20,688 nucleotides of DNA from Candidatus Anderseniibacteriota bacterium (GTDB lineage Bacteria > Patescibacteriota > Andersenbacteria > UBA10190). Positions 7,457 to 14,199 of the stretch are shown piece by piece. The number at the start of each line of letters is the position of its first letter. The first letter of the stretch is position 1. Under the pieces are notes generated by a model. It made no database searches. It saw only the letters and a list, made by a program, of their open reading frames with translations, and had not been told where the DNA came from. Made by a program: the position numbers and the translations under genes. Where the stretch lies: assembly GCA_003229735.1 (NCBI GenBank), contig QIFI01000009.1, positions 1-20,688 of the forward strand, given 5' to 3'.

Positions 7457-8192
7457 CCAACGTCGCGTACCCCTCCATCTTTTCACCATTCAGGAAAAAG
7501 GTCGGTGTAGAATTCACTCCCGACTTCATCCCGCTATCATAATGAGCTTGCACCCGATCCACGACCTCATCATTCTGCATTTGCTCTTTATATTTACCAA
7601 CATCCAGTCCCAGCTCCTCGGCATATCCGATAAATACTTCTTCTACGCTCTTTAACCCCACCCACTCCCCCTGTCTGACATACAGCAAATCATGCATCTC
7701 CCAGAACTTGCCCTGTTTTCCCGCCGCCTCCGCCGCCTCCGCCGCCGCTCGAGCATGATTATGACTGCTCAACGGAAAATGACGATACACTATCTTTATT
7801 TTATCTCCCAATTCCTCCCCTATTTGTTTAACAACCGGCTGAAATTGAGCGCAGGCCGGACACTGAAAATCTCCATATTCTATTAATTCTACCGCCGCCT
7901 CTTTATTTCCTTTTATCCAGTCGTCTTCTCTCACCGCTAATGTCAAAGTAGGATTGACGCTCTCATCCCCGCCGTTTCTCCCCCCTAATCGTATTGCTCC
8001 GAATATTATCACTCCCACTACCGCCACGGCCACTCCCCATATCCGTATCCGCTTCCGTTTTTGATCTCTTATTTCTGTCTCTCGAGCCCTCTGCTTATCC
8101 TGCCTGCGCAACTGCTTACGCTCGGCTTTAGTCATATCATCATCAGATGATATACTTTTCTCCTCCGCTCCTTTCTGGTCAATATTAGTCAT
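7419..8192 (-). CDS. Membrane-anchored DsbA-like thioredoxin (Thioredoxin_4 family)
   Basis: Predicted extracytoplasmic thiol oxidase that introduces disulfides into exported proteins. From the ATG at 8192 it is 257 aa, with a strongly charged cytoplasmic N-terminus rich in K, R, D and E. A single membrane anchor follows at about 51-70 (GVAVAVVGVIIFGAI), then a DsbA-type fold with the active site GDFQCPACAQF (C111, C114) and the cis-proline motif NSTPTFFLNG. A helical insertion lies between the two halves, as in DsbA. An upstream TTG (8228) in frame is rejected because the added residues look like non-coding sequence. It sits directly before vkor and overlaps it, the classic oxidase/recycling pair. 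A weak terminator candidate separates it from ccdA. Confidence 0.92.
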   Translation of the reverse strand: MTNIDQKGAEEKSISSDDDMTKAERKQLRRQDKQRARETEIRDQKRKRIRIWGVAVAVVGVIIFGAIRLGGRNGGDESVNPTLTLAVREDDWIKGNKEAAVELIEYGDFQCPACAQFQPVVKQIGEELGDKIKIVYRHFPLSSHNHARAAAEAAEAAGKQGKFWEMHDLLYVRQGEWVGLKSVEEVFIGYAEELGLDVGKYKEQMQNDEVVDRVQAHYDSGMKSGVNSTPTFFLNGEKMEGYATLDDFKSIIVEAAK

Positions 8193-8213
8193 CCATATAT
8201 TTATGTAAGTAAA

Positions 8214-8247
8214 ACAAAAAAATAGCAACCCTTAGGCGCCGCCGCTA
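8214..8247 (-). terminator. Possible intrinsic terminator after ccdA
   Basis: On the minus strand TAGCGGC (8241-8247) pairs with GTTGCTA (8223-8229) through seven pairs, two of them G-U, with an 11-base loop and then seven T. If real, it would separate dsbA-vkor from the upstream redox genes, at least partly. Confidence 0.45.
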
Positions 8248-8260
8248 AATAATCTTTCCG

Positions 8261-9064
8261 CTACAAATAATTCAGGATCTGATCATAATTGATAAATCCG
8301 GTAATCTTAAAAAAGAATGCCACCCATAACCCCAAACTATTATTGAACACCAGCACTCCTAAAAATATTAGAAAGATTCCACCCACCCCGGATACCGCCG
8401 GTAATACTTTGTTAATCGCCTGCATCCTCTGCGCGAAGTATCCAATGCCCGCCGCTAAAGCCAAAAAAGGTATCGCCAACCCCAGAGAAAACACTGCCAG
8501 CAGTACCATACCCTGTCCCACCGTTGCCTCCGTTGCCGCCAGGGTTAAGATGGCTCCCAGTACCGGCCCCACGCAGGGCGTCCAGCCCACCGCGAATGCC
8601 GACCCAAAAACCACCGAGCTAAATGGCGTCCCCGGTTTTATTGAAGAACTCAATGGAATCCTTCTCTCTGATTGCAGTCGATCAAAAAACGGCACTTTGA
8701 CATACTTAAGCCAGCTCCACCGATCCTGATAATACTTAGCCGCCATCTGCATCATAAATATCCCAAATATAATCACGAACACTCCGCCAATCCTGCTTAG
8801 CCAATCCCGATACGGCGTCAGCAATGAACCGGCCAAGCCCACCAAACTGCCCAGCGCGATAAACACCAGGCTAAATCCCATCACATAAAACAACCCATTA
8901 ATAAACACTCCGCGCTTAACTCTGCCGGCCTTAGCCGGATCTTTTAAATCGTCCAATGACACCCCGCTAATGAAGCCCAAATAACCAGGCACTAAAGGCA
9001 AAGTGCAAGGAGCCAGAAAAGTCAATATGCCCGCAAAAAAAGCCGGAATGATAAGCTCAAGCAT
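8261..9064 (-). CDS. ccdA: CcdA/DsbD-family cytochrome c biogenesis membrane protein
   Basis: Membrane electron shuttle that takes reducing equivalents from cytoplasmic thioredoxin and passes them to extracytoplasmic thioredoxin-like proteins such as TlpA/ResA. The 267-aa protein has about six membrane helices and the two hallmark cysteines in proline-rich contexts: C20 in FLAPCTLPLVPGYLGF and C164 in VGWTPCVGPVLGAIL. There is an extended linker around 110-150 (rich in R, K and S) between the third and fourth helices. It follows the tlpA-like gene in the same orientation, with a 96-base spacer made largely of repeats. No cytochrome c maturation genes are in view, so a role in general thiol reduction is more likely than haem delivery. 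Confidence 0.94.
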   Translation of the reverse strand: MLELIIPAFFAGILTFLAPCTLPLVPGYLGFISGVSLDDLKDPAKAGRVKRGVFINGLFYVMGFSLVFIALGSLVGLAGSLLTPYRDWLSRIGGVFVIIFGIFMMQMAAKYYQDRWSWLKYVKVPFFDRLQSERRIPLSSSIKPGTPFSSVVFGSAFAVGWTPCVGPVLGAILTLAATEATVGQGMVLLAVFSLGLAIPFLALAAGIGYFAQRMQAINKVLPAVSGVGGIFLIFLGVLVFNNSLGLWVAFFFKITGFINYDQILNYL

Positions 9065-9117
9065 ATTTAGAAAATCCCAAGTTCAAATCAATGGCTCAAA
9101 ATCAAAAAGCCGTTTCG

Positions 9118-9157
9118 GTCATTTGGTTTTTGGATTTGATTTGTCATTTGGATTTTG
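9118..9157. repeat. GTCATTTGGATTTTG repeat, downstream of tlpA
   Basis: One exact copy of the 15-mer GTCATTTGGATTTTG (9143-9157) and one variant (GTCATTTGGTTTTTGG from 9118). The same word occurs at 9711-9764 on the other side of the tlpA-like gene. Confidence 0.8.
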
Positions 9158-9160
9158 GCA

Positions 9161-9754
9161 TTAATCAATAAGCCGCTTTATCCTTTCTAAAATTTCCTCT
9201 CTCTTCATCGGCCCCCGCTTATGGAAATCAATCGTGCCGTCAGCTCTAACAAATAACGTTTCCGGCATAGCAAACCCCCCCATGGCCGTATAGAAAGAAT
9301 CACTGGGATCAAGCAAAAACACTAAATCATCGCTCACTCCTATTTCGTCCGTAAATTTTTTCACTGTCGCCAAAGGTTCCGCCCGATCAATCGCGATTAT
9401 TACTACTTCATCCTTAAGCTCCCGCTGTACCGCGGCAAAATCATCCAGTTCTTCCAGGCAAAACGGACACCAAACCGCCCAGGAATTAATCACCAGCGGC
9501 TTACCCGCGAAATCATCCAGACTAACCACTCTTCCTTCATAATCCTTCAACGCAAACTCCGGCACTTTGTCCCCCTCCCCTTCAACTTTTTCATTCGTCT
9601 CGTCAATATCCCCTATACCAACTTCATTACCCCTCAAAACCACCCACCCTCCAACTAGCACACTAATTACTACCGCTCCAACCAACACCCAAACCCCAGC
9701 CACGCCCTTGGTCATTTGGATTTTGTCATTTGTTTGTAATTTGGATTTTGTCAT
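9161..9754 (-). CDS. TlpA/ResA-like membrane-anchored thioredoxin
   Basis: Extracytoplasmic thiol-disulfide oxidoreductase, probably a reductant fed by CcdA. The 197-aa protein has a single N-terminal membrane anchor (VWVLVGAVVISVLVGGWVVL, about 21-40), an acidic linker, then an AhpC/TSA-type thioredoxin fold. The active site is WAVWCPFCLEE (C96, C99) and the cis-proline is in FAMPETLF. The first 13 residues are encoded by repeat DNA (GTCATTTGGATTTTG read in reverse), and a second in-frame ATG at 9715 (MTKGVAG) is an equally possible start. Neither has a Shine-Dalgarno sequence. It begins 14 bases after the DUF3179 gene stop and lies in the same transcription unit as that gene and ccdA. Confidence 0.92.
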   Translation of the reverse strand: MTKSKLQTNDKIQMTKGVAGVWVLVGAVVISVLVGGWVVLRGNEVGIGDIDETNEKVEGEGDKVPEFALKDYEGRVVSLDDFAGKPLVINSWAVWCPFCLEELDDFAAVQRELKDEVVIIAIDRAEPLATVKKFTDEIGVSDDLVFLLDPSDSFYTAMGGFAMPETLFVRADGTIDFHKRGPMKREEILERIKRLID

Positions 9755-9764
9755 TTGGATTTTG
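9711..9764. repeat. GTCATTTGGATTTTG repeat cluster at the tlpA start
   Basis: Two exact copies of the 15-mer (9711-9725 and 9750-9764) and one copy with a single change (9736-9750). They overlap the N-terminal codons of the tlpA-like gene. Confidence 0.85.
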
Positions 9765-9783
9765 AAGTCTACTTGTAGACTTC
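9764..9783 (-). repeat. Perfect hairpin spanning the stop codon of the DUF3179 gene
   Basis: GAAGTCTAC and GTAGACTTC are perfect 9-bp arms around a two-base centre. The TAG stop lies within the hairpin. No U-tract follows on the minus strand, so it is not a standard terminator, and it may limit ribosome run-on or stabilise mRNA ends. Confidence 0.6.
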
Positions 9784-10884
9784 TGTATCTGGATACGCTC
9801 CCACCCAGCTAAACCAGAAATTCGGCACCGGGTTAACTCTCTTCAGCGTGCCGTCCGTCAACCTCTCAAACAATCTCACCGCGTCAATATCTGCTTCATA
9901 CCTGGCCACCACTGTCCGACCGGCAAATTTATCCACTATTTCCCCTTTAGCTTTAATGGCCGGCGGCCAATATGCCTTAGTTAATTCCTGATTAGGATTA
10001 TCCGGATCCGGCCACACCACTCCCAGCACAAAGTCTTTATTTTCTAATCTATCATCCCCCGAACCCTTGGAAAACAGCAGTGCCGAATTATCAGTATAAT
10101 AATCCCCATAAGGATCACGCCCGTAAAAACGCGTTGCTCCGGTATCTTTGGATAAAACCTGCCCCGCCGGATTCAATTTTTTCCACTCTCCATACCTCAT
10201 CTGGTCAGATGGTAAAACCTCAAGCTCCGTCCCCGTCATCTCCCCCACAATCGCCTCGCCCAAAATCTGCGACCACATGCTGTCCGTCTTCCGGTCATAC
10301 ATCACCAGATTCGAATTCCACAACTTCCCGGAGGTTCCAAATTCGACCGCCTCTCCTTTGACTGTTGGATCAAATACAATGCCCGCTAAACACAACGGAC
10401 AATAGGTAATTAACACTCTCTGCTCCCCAAAAACATCATTCACTATCTCATGCCATACCAATATCTGGAAAGGATAAAATCTATCAATTCCCTGCCAGCT
10501 CACCGCTATCCCCGGCTCCCTATCATCCAAAAAATCCACCTGATTGACCGCCAAAAACTTTGGCTTATCAATCGAGGGAATACCATCTTTGGGCGGCCCT
10601 CCGCCCACAATATCGTCCAACGGCACACTGTGCCGAACTCCATCCGTTACCATAATCTCTTTAGTCACCCTACTGCCGATTAGCTTATTAGCCGGTGTCA
10701 ATTTATCAGGTCTGATTATCTCTGACCCTCCACTATCTACCACTTGCCCATCCTCCACCACAATAGTTTCTAACTTAGCCTCTCCTTTCGGCAATCTCAC
10801 TTGCCCGCCTGACCACCCAAAAAAAATCGCCGCTCCCAACCCCCCGACGATTCCCCCGCCAATTATCCAACTCTTCGATATCAT
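9769..10884 (-). CDS. DUF3179 domain-containing membrane-anchored protein
   Basis: Matches the DUF3179 family, whose biochemical role is not established. The 371-aa protein has an N-terminal anchor (WIIGGGIVGGLGAAIFFGW, about 6-24) and an extracytoplasmic domain. Family hallmarks are DIVGGGPPKDGIPSIDKPKF near 91-110, the CxxC in LITYCPLCLAG (C162, C165), FGTSGKLWNSNLVMYDR, then SMWSQ. The CxxC and H145 would suit metal binding or redox exchange, but that is inference. It is the first gene of the redox block and follows a good promoter (-35 TTGACT, -10 TATAGT) with an operator-like inverted repeat at the start of the transcript. The ATG at 10884 leaves a leader of about 23 bases. A 9-bp hairpin spans its stop codon. 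Confidence 0.9.
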   Translation of the reverse strand: MISKSWIIGGGIVGGLGAAIFFGWSGGQVRLPKGEAKLETIVVEDGQVVDSGGSEIIRPDKLTPANKLIGSRVTKEIMVTDGVRHSVPLDDIVGGGPPKDGIPSIDKPKFLAVNQVDFLDDREPGIAVSWQGIDRFYPFQILVWHEIVNDVFGEQRVLITYCPLCLAGIVFDPTVKGEAVEFGTSGKLWNSNLVMYDRKTDSMWSQILGEAIVGEMTGTELEVLPSDQMRYGEWKKLNPAGQVLSKDTGATRFYGRDPYGDYYTDNSALLFSKGSGDDRLENKDFVLGVVWPDPDNPNQELTKAYWPPAIKAKGEIVDKFAGRTVVARYEADIDAVRLFERLTDGTLKRVNPVPNFWFSWVGAYPDTEVYK

Positions 10885-10892
10885 ATAAACAG

Positions 10893-10908
10893 TTAAGCAA
10901 ATCCTTAA
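10893..10908. promoter_or_regulatory. Operator-like inverted repeat in the redox-block promoter
   Basis: TTAAGCAAATCCTTAA: 5-bp arms TTAAG/CTTAA around a 6-base centre, five bases downstream of the -10 box of the DUF3179 gene, overlapping the predicted start of transcription. It matches the site at 12659-12674 (arsR promoter) at 14 of 16 positions. Probable binding site of the ArsR-family protein encoded at 12308-12637. Confidence 0.65.
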
Positions 10909-10913
10909 ACAAG

Positions 10914-10941
10914 ACTATACCGCGCCATTTCCCATAGTCAA
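10914..10941 (-). promoter_or_regulatory. Promoter of the DUF3179-tlpA-ccdA transcription unit
   Basis: On the minus strand TTGACT (10936-10941), a 16-base spacer and TATAGT (10914-10919). Predicted transcription start is near 10907, inside the operator-like repeat. Confidence 0.65.
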
Positions 10942-10996
10942 TAGAATTCAAAAAACACCTTAACCACACCAAACTTCACGTCAAACCTATACCAAC

Positions 10997-12256
10997 CTAC
11001 ACCTGCGACACATCCCGCGGCACAAATAAATCAAACGTCCAATCAATCGCCACCTTAAACTTCTTCCGCCAGCTAAGTAATTTCATTAAATACACCGTTC
11101 GCCACAGCCACCAGGCAAACTTGCCGGTGAAAAACATCCCCTTAATCTCCGCCAGCGCCATCCACCTGCCCAATGACAACAAATCGCCCGCGTGCTGATA
11201 CTCAAACGATCGCGCCGGTCGACCTTTTAACTGCGCCGCGATATTCCCCGCCACCCCCTTAGCCTGACTGGTCGCCACTTGCGCCAAAGCCGGTGCCGGC
11301 TTCTCTTGGCCATGATTTACAAACCTGGCCATATCACCCAGCGCGTATACGTTAGACCAATCTTTTAATTGCATAGCCTCATTCACTATCAGTCTCCCTT
11401 GGTCATCCGTTTCCGCCTCCGGCCATGTCGTTATCTGCCGCGGCTTGGTGCCCGCCACCCAAATCACTGTAGCCGTATCTATTTCCTCACCCGACCCTAA
11501 CCTCACGGATTTCTCTTTCACTTCCTTAACTCTCTCATTTAATCTAATCTTCACTCCCCGCTGTCTTAACCTGCCGACAGCTTGAGATCTAAATGACTTC
11601 GGCATTCTGGGCAGCAGCTCCTTCCCGGCTTCTATCAAAATCACCTCCACTTCCTTTATTAATTCCCGGCCATATAGCTTCCCGAAGGTGTTAAAGAAAA
11701 AATCCGACATCTCGGCCGCCATCTCTACTCCCGTCGGTCCGCCCCCCACTACCACAAATCTCAACAGCTTTCGCCTGAACTGCCGATCTTTGACTTTTGA
11801 AGCCGCCTCAAACTGACCAATAAAATGATTTTTTATATCAATCGCGTCAGCCAATGTTTTTAAAGCTAATGCGTAAGATTCCGCTCCCGGCACTTGAAAA
11901 TAATTTGTTGTCGACCCTAAAGCCAGCACCAGGTAGTCATAATCAATTTTCCCCTGGGTGGTATAGACTTCTCCCGCTCTCAAATCAACCCGGTCCACTT
12001 CAGCTAAATAAAAATCATTCATGCAGCACCCCAGCACCTGACGCAGGGGTTCAGTCACGATCGGAGCCGCCACGCTCCCGGTAGCCACTTCGTGCAGCAG
12101 CGGCGTAAACACAAAATAATTTTTCTGATTGATCAAATCCAGCTTAACTCCATCCTCTCCATGCAGATATTTATGTAAATAATGCCAGGTATAAGCGCCC
12201 CCAAACCCGCCGCCGGCTACTACTATTCGTTTCGAATCATCAGATTTATTTAACAT
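10997..12256 (-). CDS. ndh: Type II NADH dehydrogenase (NDH-2), NADH:quinone oxidoreductase
   Basis: Single-subunit flavoprotein on the inner face of the membrane that oxidises NADH and reduces quinone without pumping protons. From the ATG at 12256 it is 419 aa. The FAD-binding Rossmann motif is VVAGGGFGGAY (about 13-22), followed by the quinone-site region NYFVFTPLLHEVATGSV. The NADH-binding motif is VVVGGGPTGVEMAAE, and the second FAD motif is VYALGDMARF. The C-terminus is basic and amphipathic (LMKLLSWRKKFKVAIDW), typical of membrane attachment. A TTG start 15 codons upstream (12301) is in frame but less likely. It follows arsR by about 50 bases and probably shares its promoter. It could supply the quinone pool into which VKOR delivers electrons, or dispose of NADH with a terminal oxidase outside the window. 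Confidence 0.93.
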   Translation of the reverse strand: MLNKSDDSKRIVVAGGGFGGAYTWHYLHKYLHGEDGVKLDLINQKNYFVFTPLLHEVATGSVAAPIVTEPLRQVLGCCMNDFYLAEVDRVDLRAGEVYTTQGKIDYDYLVLALGSTTNYFQVPGAESYALALKTLADAIDIKNHFIGQFEAASKVKDRQFRRKLLRFVVVGGGPTGVEMAAEMSDFFFNTFGKLYGRELIKEVEVILIEAGKELLPRMPKSFRSQAVGRLRQRGVKIRLNERVKEVKEKSVRLGSGEEIDTATVIWVAGTKPRQITTWPEAETDDQGRLIVNEAMQLKDWSNVYALGDMARFVNHGQEKPAPALAQVATSQAKGVAGNIAAQLKGRPARSFEYQHAGDLLSLGRWMALAEIKGMFFTGKFAWWLWRTVYLMKLLSWRKKFKVAIDWTFDLFVPRDVSQV

Positions 12257-12307
12257 ACAAATGCCGGATACAAAAAGCCCCCGGGCCCGCCAGTCAATCA
12301 AAAAATA

Positions 12308-12637
12308 TTATGGCTTTTTGCTTTCCCGCTCGATCAATTTAATTATTGTCTTAACCACCAGATTTTCACGCCTAATCGTATAACAAATCATTTGGCCGGA
12401 TCTGGTTCTGCGCACTAATCCTGACATCTCCATAATTTTAAGCTGTTGCGAAGCCGCTGGCACCGAAATATTAAAAATCTTAGCCACTTCCGTCACGCAT
12501 AAACCAGTCTGCCGCGTCAACAGCTTGAATATCCGATATCTACCAATATCGCTCAAAGCACTAAACACAACCGGCAGACTATCTTCATCTCTAGCCGCCT
12601 CATTTTTTATCTCTTTCACTTGCGCTTTAGTCAACAT
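12308..12637 (-). CDS. ArsR-family winged-helix transcriptional regulator
   Basis: Small dimeric DNA-binding repressor of the ArsR/SmtB type. The 109-aa protein has the expected core: FSALSDIGRYRIFKLLTR, then the recognition region TEVAKIFNISVPAASQQLKIMEMSGLV, then the beta wing RRTRSGQMICYTI. It has two cysteines, C47 in GLCV (at the position of the first cysteine in the arsenite-binding ELCVCDL motif, with the second one replaced by threonine) and C85 in the wing. The arsenite site is therefore incomplete, and a thiol or redox signal is a reasonable alternative, though only inference. It lies between gdh and ndh, and its promoter carries the inverted repeat at 12659-12674, which suggests autoregulation. 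A matching site precedes the redox block. Confidence 0.9.
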   Translation of the reverse strand: MLTKAQVKEIKNEAARDEDSLPVVFSALSDIGRYRIFKLLTRQTGLCVTEVAKIFNISVPAASQQLKIMEMSGLVRRTRSGQMICYTIRRENLVVKTIIKLIERESKKP

Positions 12638-12658
12638 CGGTTATGTTCATTAAATCAC

Positions 12659-12674
12659 TTAAGCAATACCTTAA
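12659..12674. promoter_or_regulatory. Operator-like inverted repeat in the arsR promoter
   Basis: TTAAGCAATACCTTAA: 5-bp arms around a 6-base centre, directly adjacent to the arsR -10 box. A further CCTTAA half-site lies 11 bases on (12680-12685), giving the direct repeat (A/T)TACCTTAAC. It is almost identical to the site at 10893-10908. It also lies upstream of the divergent glutamate dehydrogenase gene. Confidence 0.65.
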
Positions 12675-12679
12675 CTATA
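12674..12679 (-). promoter_or_regulatory. -10 box of arsR
   Basis: TATAGT on the minus strand, the same hexamer as in the redox-block promoter. The -35 region is weak (ATAACA at a 17-base spacing). The leader would be about 30 bases and holds the operator-like repeat. Confidence 0.5.
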
Positions 12680-12698
12680 CCTTAACTAAGCATGCTGT

Positions 12699-12704
12699 TA
12701 TTAT
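12699..12704 (+). promoter_or_regulatory. Candidate -10 box of a leaderless gdh transcript
   Basis: TATTAT ends six bases before the ATG at 12711 and there is no Shine-Dalgarno sequence. The -35 region is weak and overlaps the extra CCTTAA half-site, so the ArsR-family protein could influence this promoter. Confidence 0.4.
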
Positions 12705-12710
12705 CTAACT

Positions 12711-14066
12711 ATGTCAACTAATTCCAGCTCCACCACCCTTTCCCCTTATCAAACCTTCACCAGCACTCTCCGCGAAGTCGGCGCCAGCATGAACGCCCAC
12801 CCGGATATTATTGAACTCCTATCCAAACCTCAACGGATCATCCAGGTCCAATTACCAGTTCAAAGAGACAACGGATCCACCGATGTATATCACGGCTATC
12901 GAGTCCAGCACAATAACGCTCGCGGACCTTACAAAGGCGGGATTCGTTTTCATCCCAGCGTCAGCCTTAATGAAGTCAAAGCCCTGGCCGCCTGGATGAC
13001 CCTTAAAACCGCGGTCGTGAACATCCCTTTTGGCGGCGCCAAAGGAGGTATTAATATCGATCCCCTAAAACTTAGCGATCAGGAACTCCAGCGCCTCTCT
13101 CGATCATTTATTGAACATTTGGGTCCCATCATTGGCCCCGCCACCGATATTCCCGCTCCTGATATAAATACCAACGCCCAGGTCATGGCCTGGTTTACTG
13201 ATGAATATATGAAATTAAATGGCCACCGGGAACACACTATCGCCACTTTTACCGGTAAACCCTTATCCCTGGGCGGCAGTCAGGGCCGCGAAGCCGCCAC
13301 CGGCCGCGGCGGACTATTTGCTCTTCAGGAATATTTAGAACAATCCGGCCAAAATCACCAGGGGCTTACCATAGCCGTCCAGGGCTTCGGCAACGTCGGC
13401 GCGCACTTTGCCCGGCTCGCCGACCAGGCCGGTTTCAAAATAGTCGCTATCTCCGACGCCGCGGGCGGCATCTATCACCAGAGCGGACTGGATATTACCG
13501 CGGTCATCAAAGCCCGCGCCGCCGGTGGCCAGCTCAATAAAAACTTATGCTACCCAAAACTCACCGTTAAAAATGCCGGCCCGGCCGCCACCGATTGTCA
13601 GCAAATCACCAACCAGGAGCTTCTCACCACCGCTGTCGACATTTTGGTGCCCGCCGCCATTGAGAATCAGATTACCGCCCAAAATGCCGGCCAGATCAAA
13701 GCTAAAATCATCCTCGAATTAGCCAACGGCCCCATTTCCTACCCGGCTGACCAACTGCTAAAAAATCTGCCTATCATTCCCGACATCCTGGCCAACGCCG
13801 GGGGAGTCACTGCCAGCTACTATGAATGGACCCAAAATCTGCAAAACCTCTACTGGGAAGAGTCCGAAGTTAACACCCGGCTGGAGCTCACCATGCGCCG
13901 GGCCATGCGTGAAGTCTTAAACGAACAAACCTCTCACCCCGACTTATCACTAAGACAAGCCGCTTATCAATTAGCTATCAACCGGCTCCAGGAAGCCATC
14001 CTGCTCCGCAGCTGGGTCCGCCCCCGCTCCCAGGACACTGTCGGACATCTTAATAACCGACGCTAG
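12711..14066 (+). CDS. gdhA: Glutamate dehydrogenase (Glu/Leu/Phe/Val dehydrogenase family)
   Basis: NAD(P)-dependent enzyme interconverting glutamate with 2-oxoglutarate and ammonium, linking nitrogen and carbon metabolism in the cytoplasm. The 451-aa protein matches family length. It has the substrate-binding region RGPYKGGIRFHPSVSLNEVKAL, K99 in WMTLKTAVVN, the signature IPFGGAKGGI with catalytic-type K111, and PAPDINTN with the conserved aspartate near 151. The dinucleotide-binding fold contains VQGFGNVG, and later come LVPAAIENQIT and NAGGVTASYYEW. These are closest to the NAD-type hexameric enzymes of bacteria and archaea. Coenzyme preference cannot be fixed from the sequence. The gene is divergent from arsR, and its start has a -10-like hexamer six bases upstream. 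Confidence 0.95.
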   Translation: MSTNSSSTTLSPYQTFTSTLREVGASMNAHPDIIELLSKPQRIIQVQLPVQRDNGSTDVYHGYRVQHNNARGPYKGGIRFHPSVSLNEVKALAAWMTLKTAVVNIPFGGAKGGINIDPLKLSDQELQRLSRSFIEHLGPIIGPATDIPAPDINTNAQVMAWFTDEYMKLNGHREHTIATFTGKPLSLGGSQGREAATGRGGLFALQEYLEQSGQNHQGLTIAVQGFGNVGAHFARLADQAGFKIVAISDAAGGIYHQSGLDITAVIKARAAGGQLNKNLCYPKLTVKNAGPAATDCQQITNQELLTTAVDILVPAAIENQITAQNAGQIKAKIILELANGPISYPADQLLKNLPIIPDILANAGGVTASYYEWTQNLQNLYWEESEVNTRLELTMRRAMREVLNEQTSHPDLSLRQAAYQLAINRLQEAILLRSWVRPRSQDTVGHLNNRR

Positions 14067-14084
14067 TCAAGCCCCTGCACTATC

Positions 14085-14160
14085 TGCATTCCAACACCTG
14101 GTGTTGTGCATTCCAACACCAGGTGTTGGAATGACGTTGTTACTGGCTCTAGCAACAACA
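14085..14160. repeat. Tandem palindromic repeat plus hairpin between convergent genes
   Basis: Two 22-27-base units (14085-14106 and 14107-14133) both begin TGCATTCCAACACC. The second is a perfect palindrome with 11-bp arms (ATTCCAACACC) around one base, and the first holds a 7-bp palindrome of the same core. A third hairpin follows, with GTTGTT and AACAAC arms (about 14136-14159). The cluster lies between the 3' ends of gdh (+) and the znuA-like gene (-) and may stop transcription from both sides, although no U-tract is present. Confidence 0.7.
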
Positions 14161-14199
14161 CATCACTCCTTATAATTTAGCGCCGCTTTGCTCACCAGA

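Noticed and set aside
10775..10972. 65-codon minus-strand frame over the redox-block promoter
   Set aside because: It overlaps the DUF3179 gene start in another frame and contains the promoter and operator, with no ribosome binding site.
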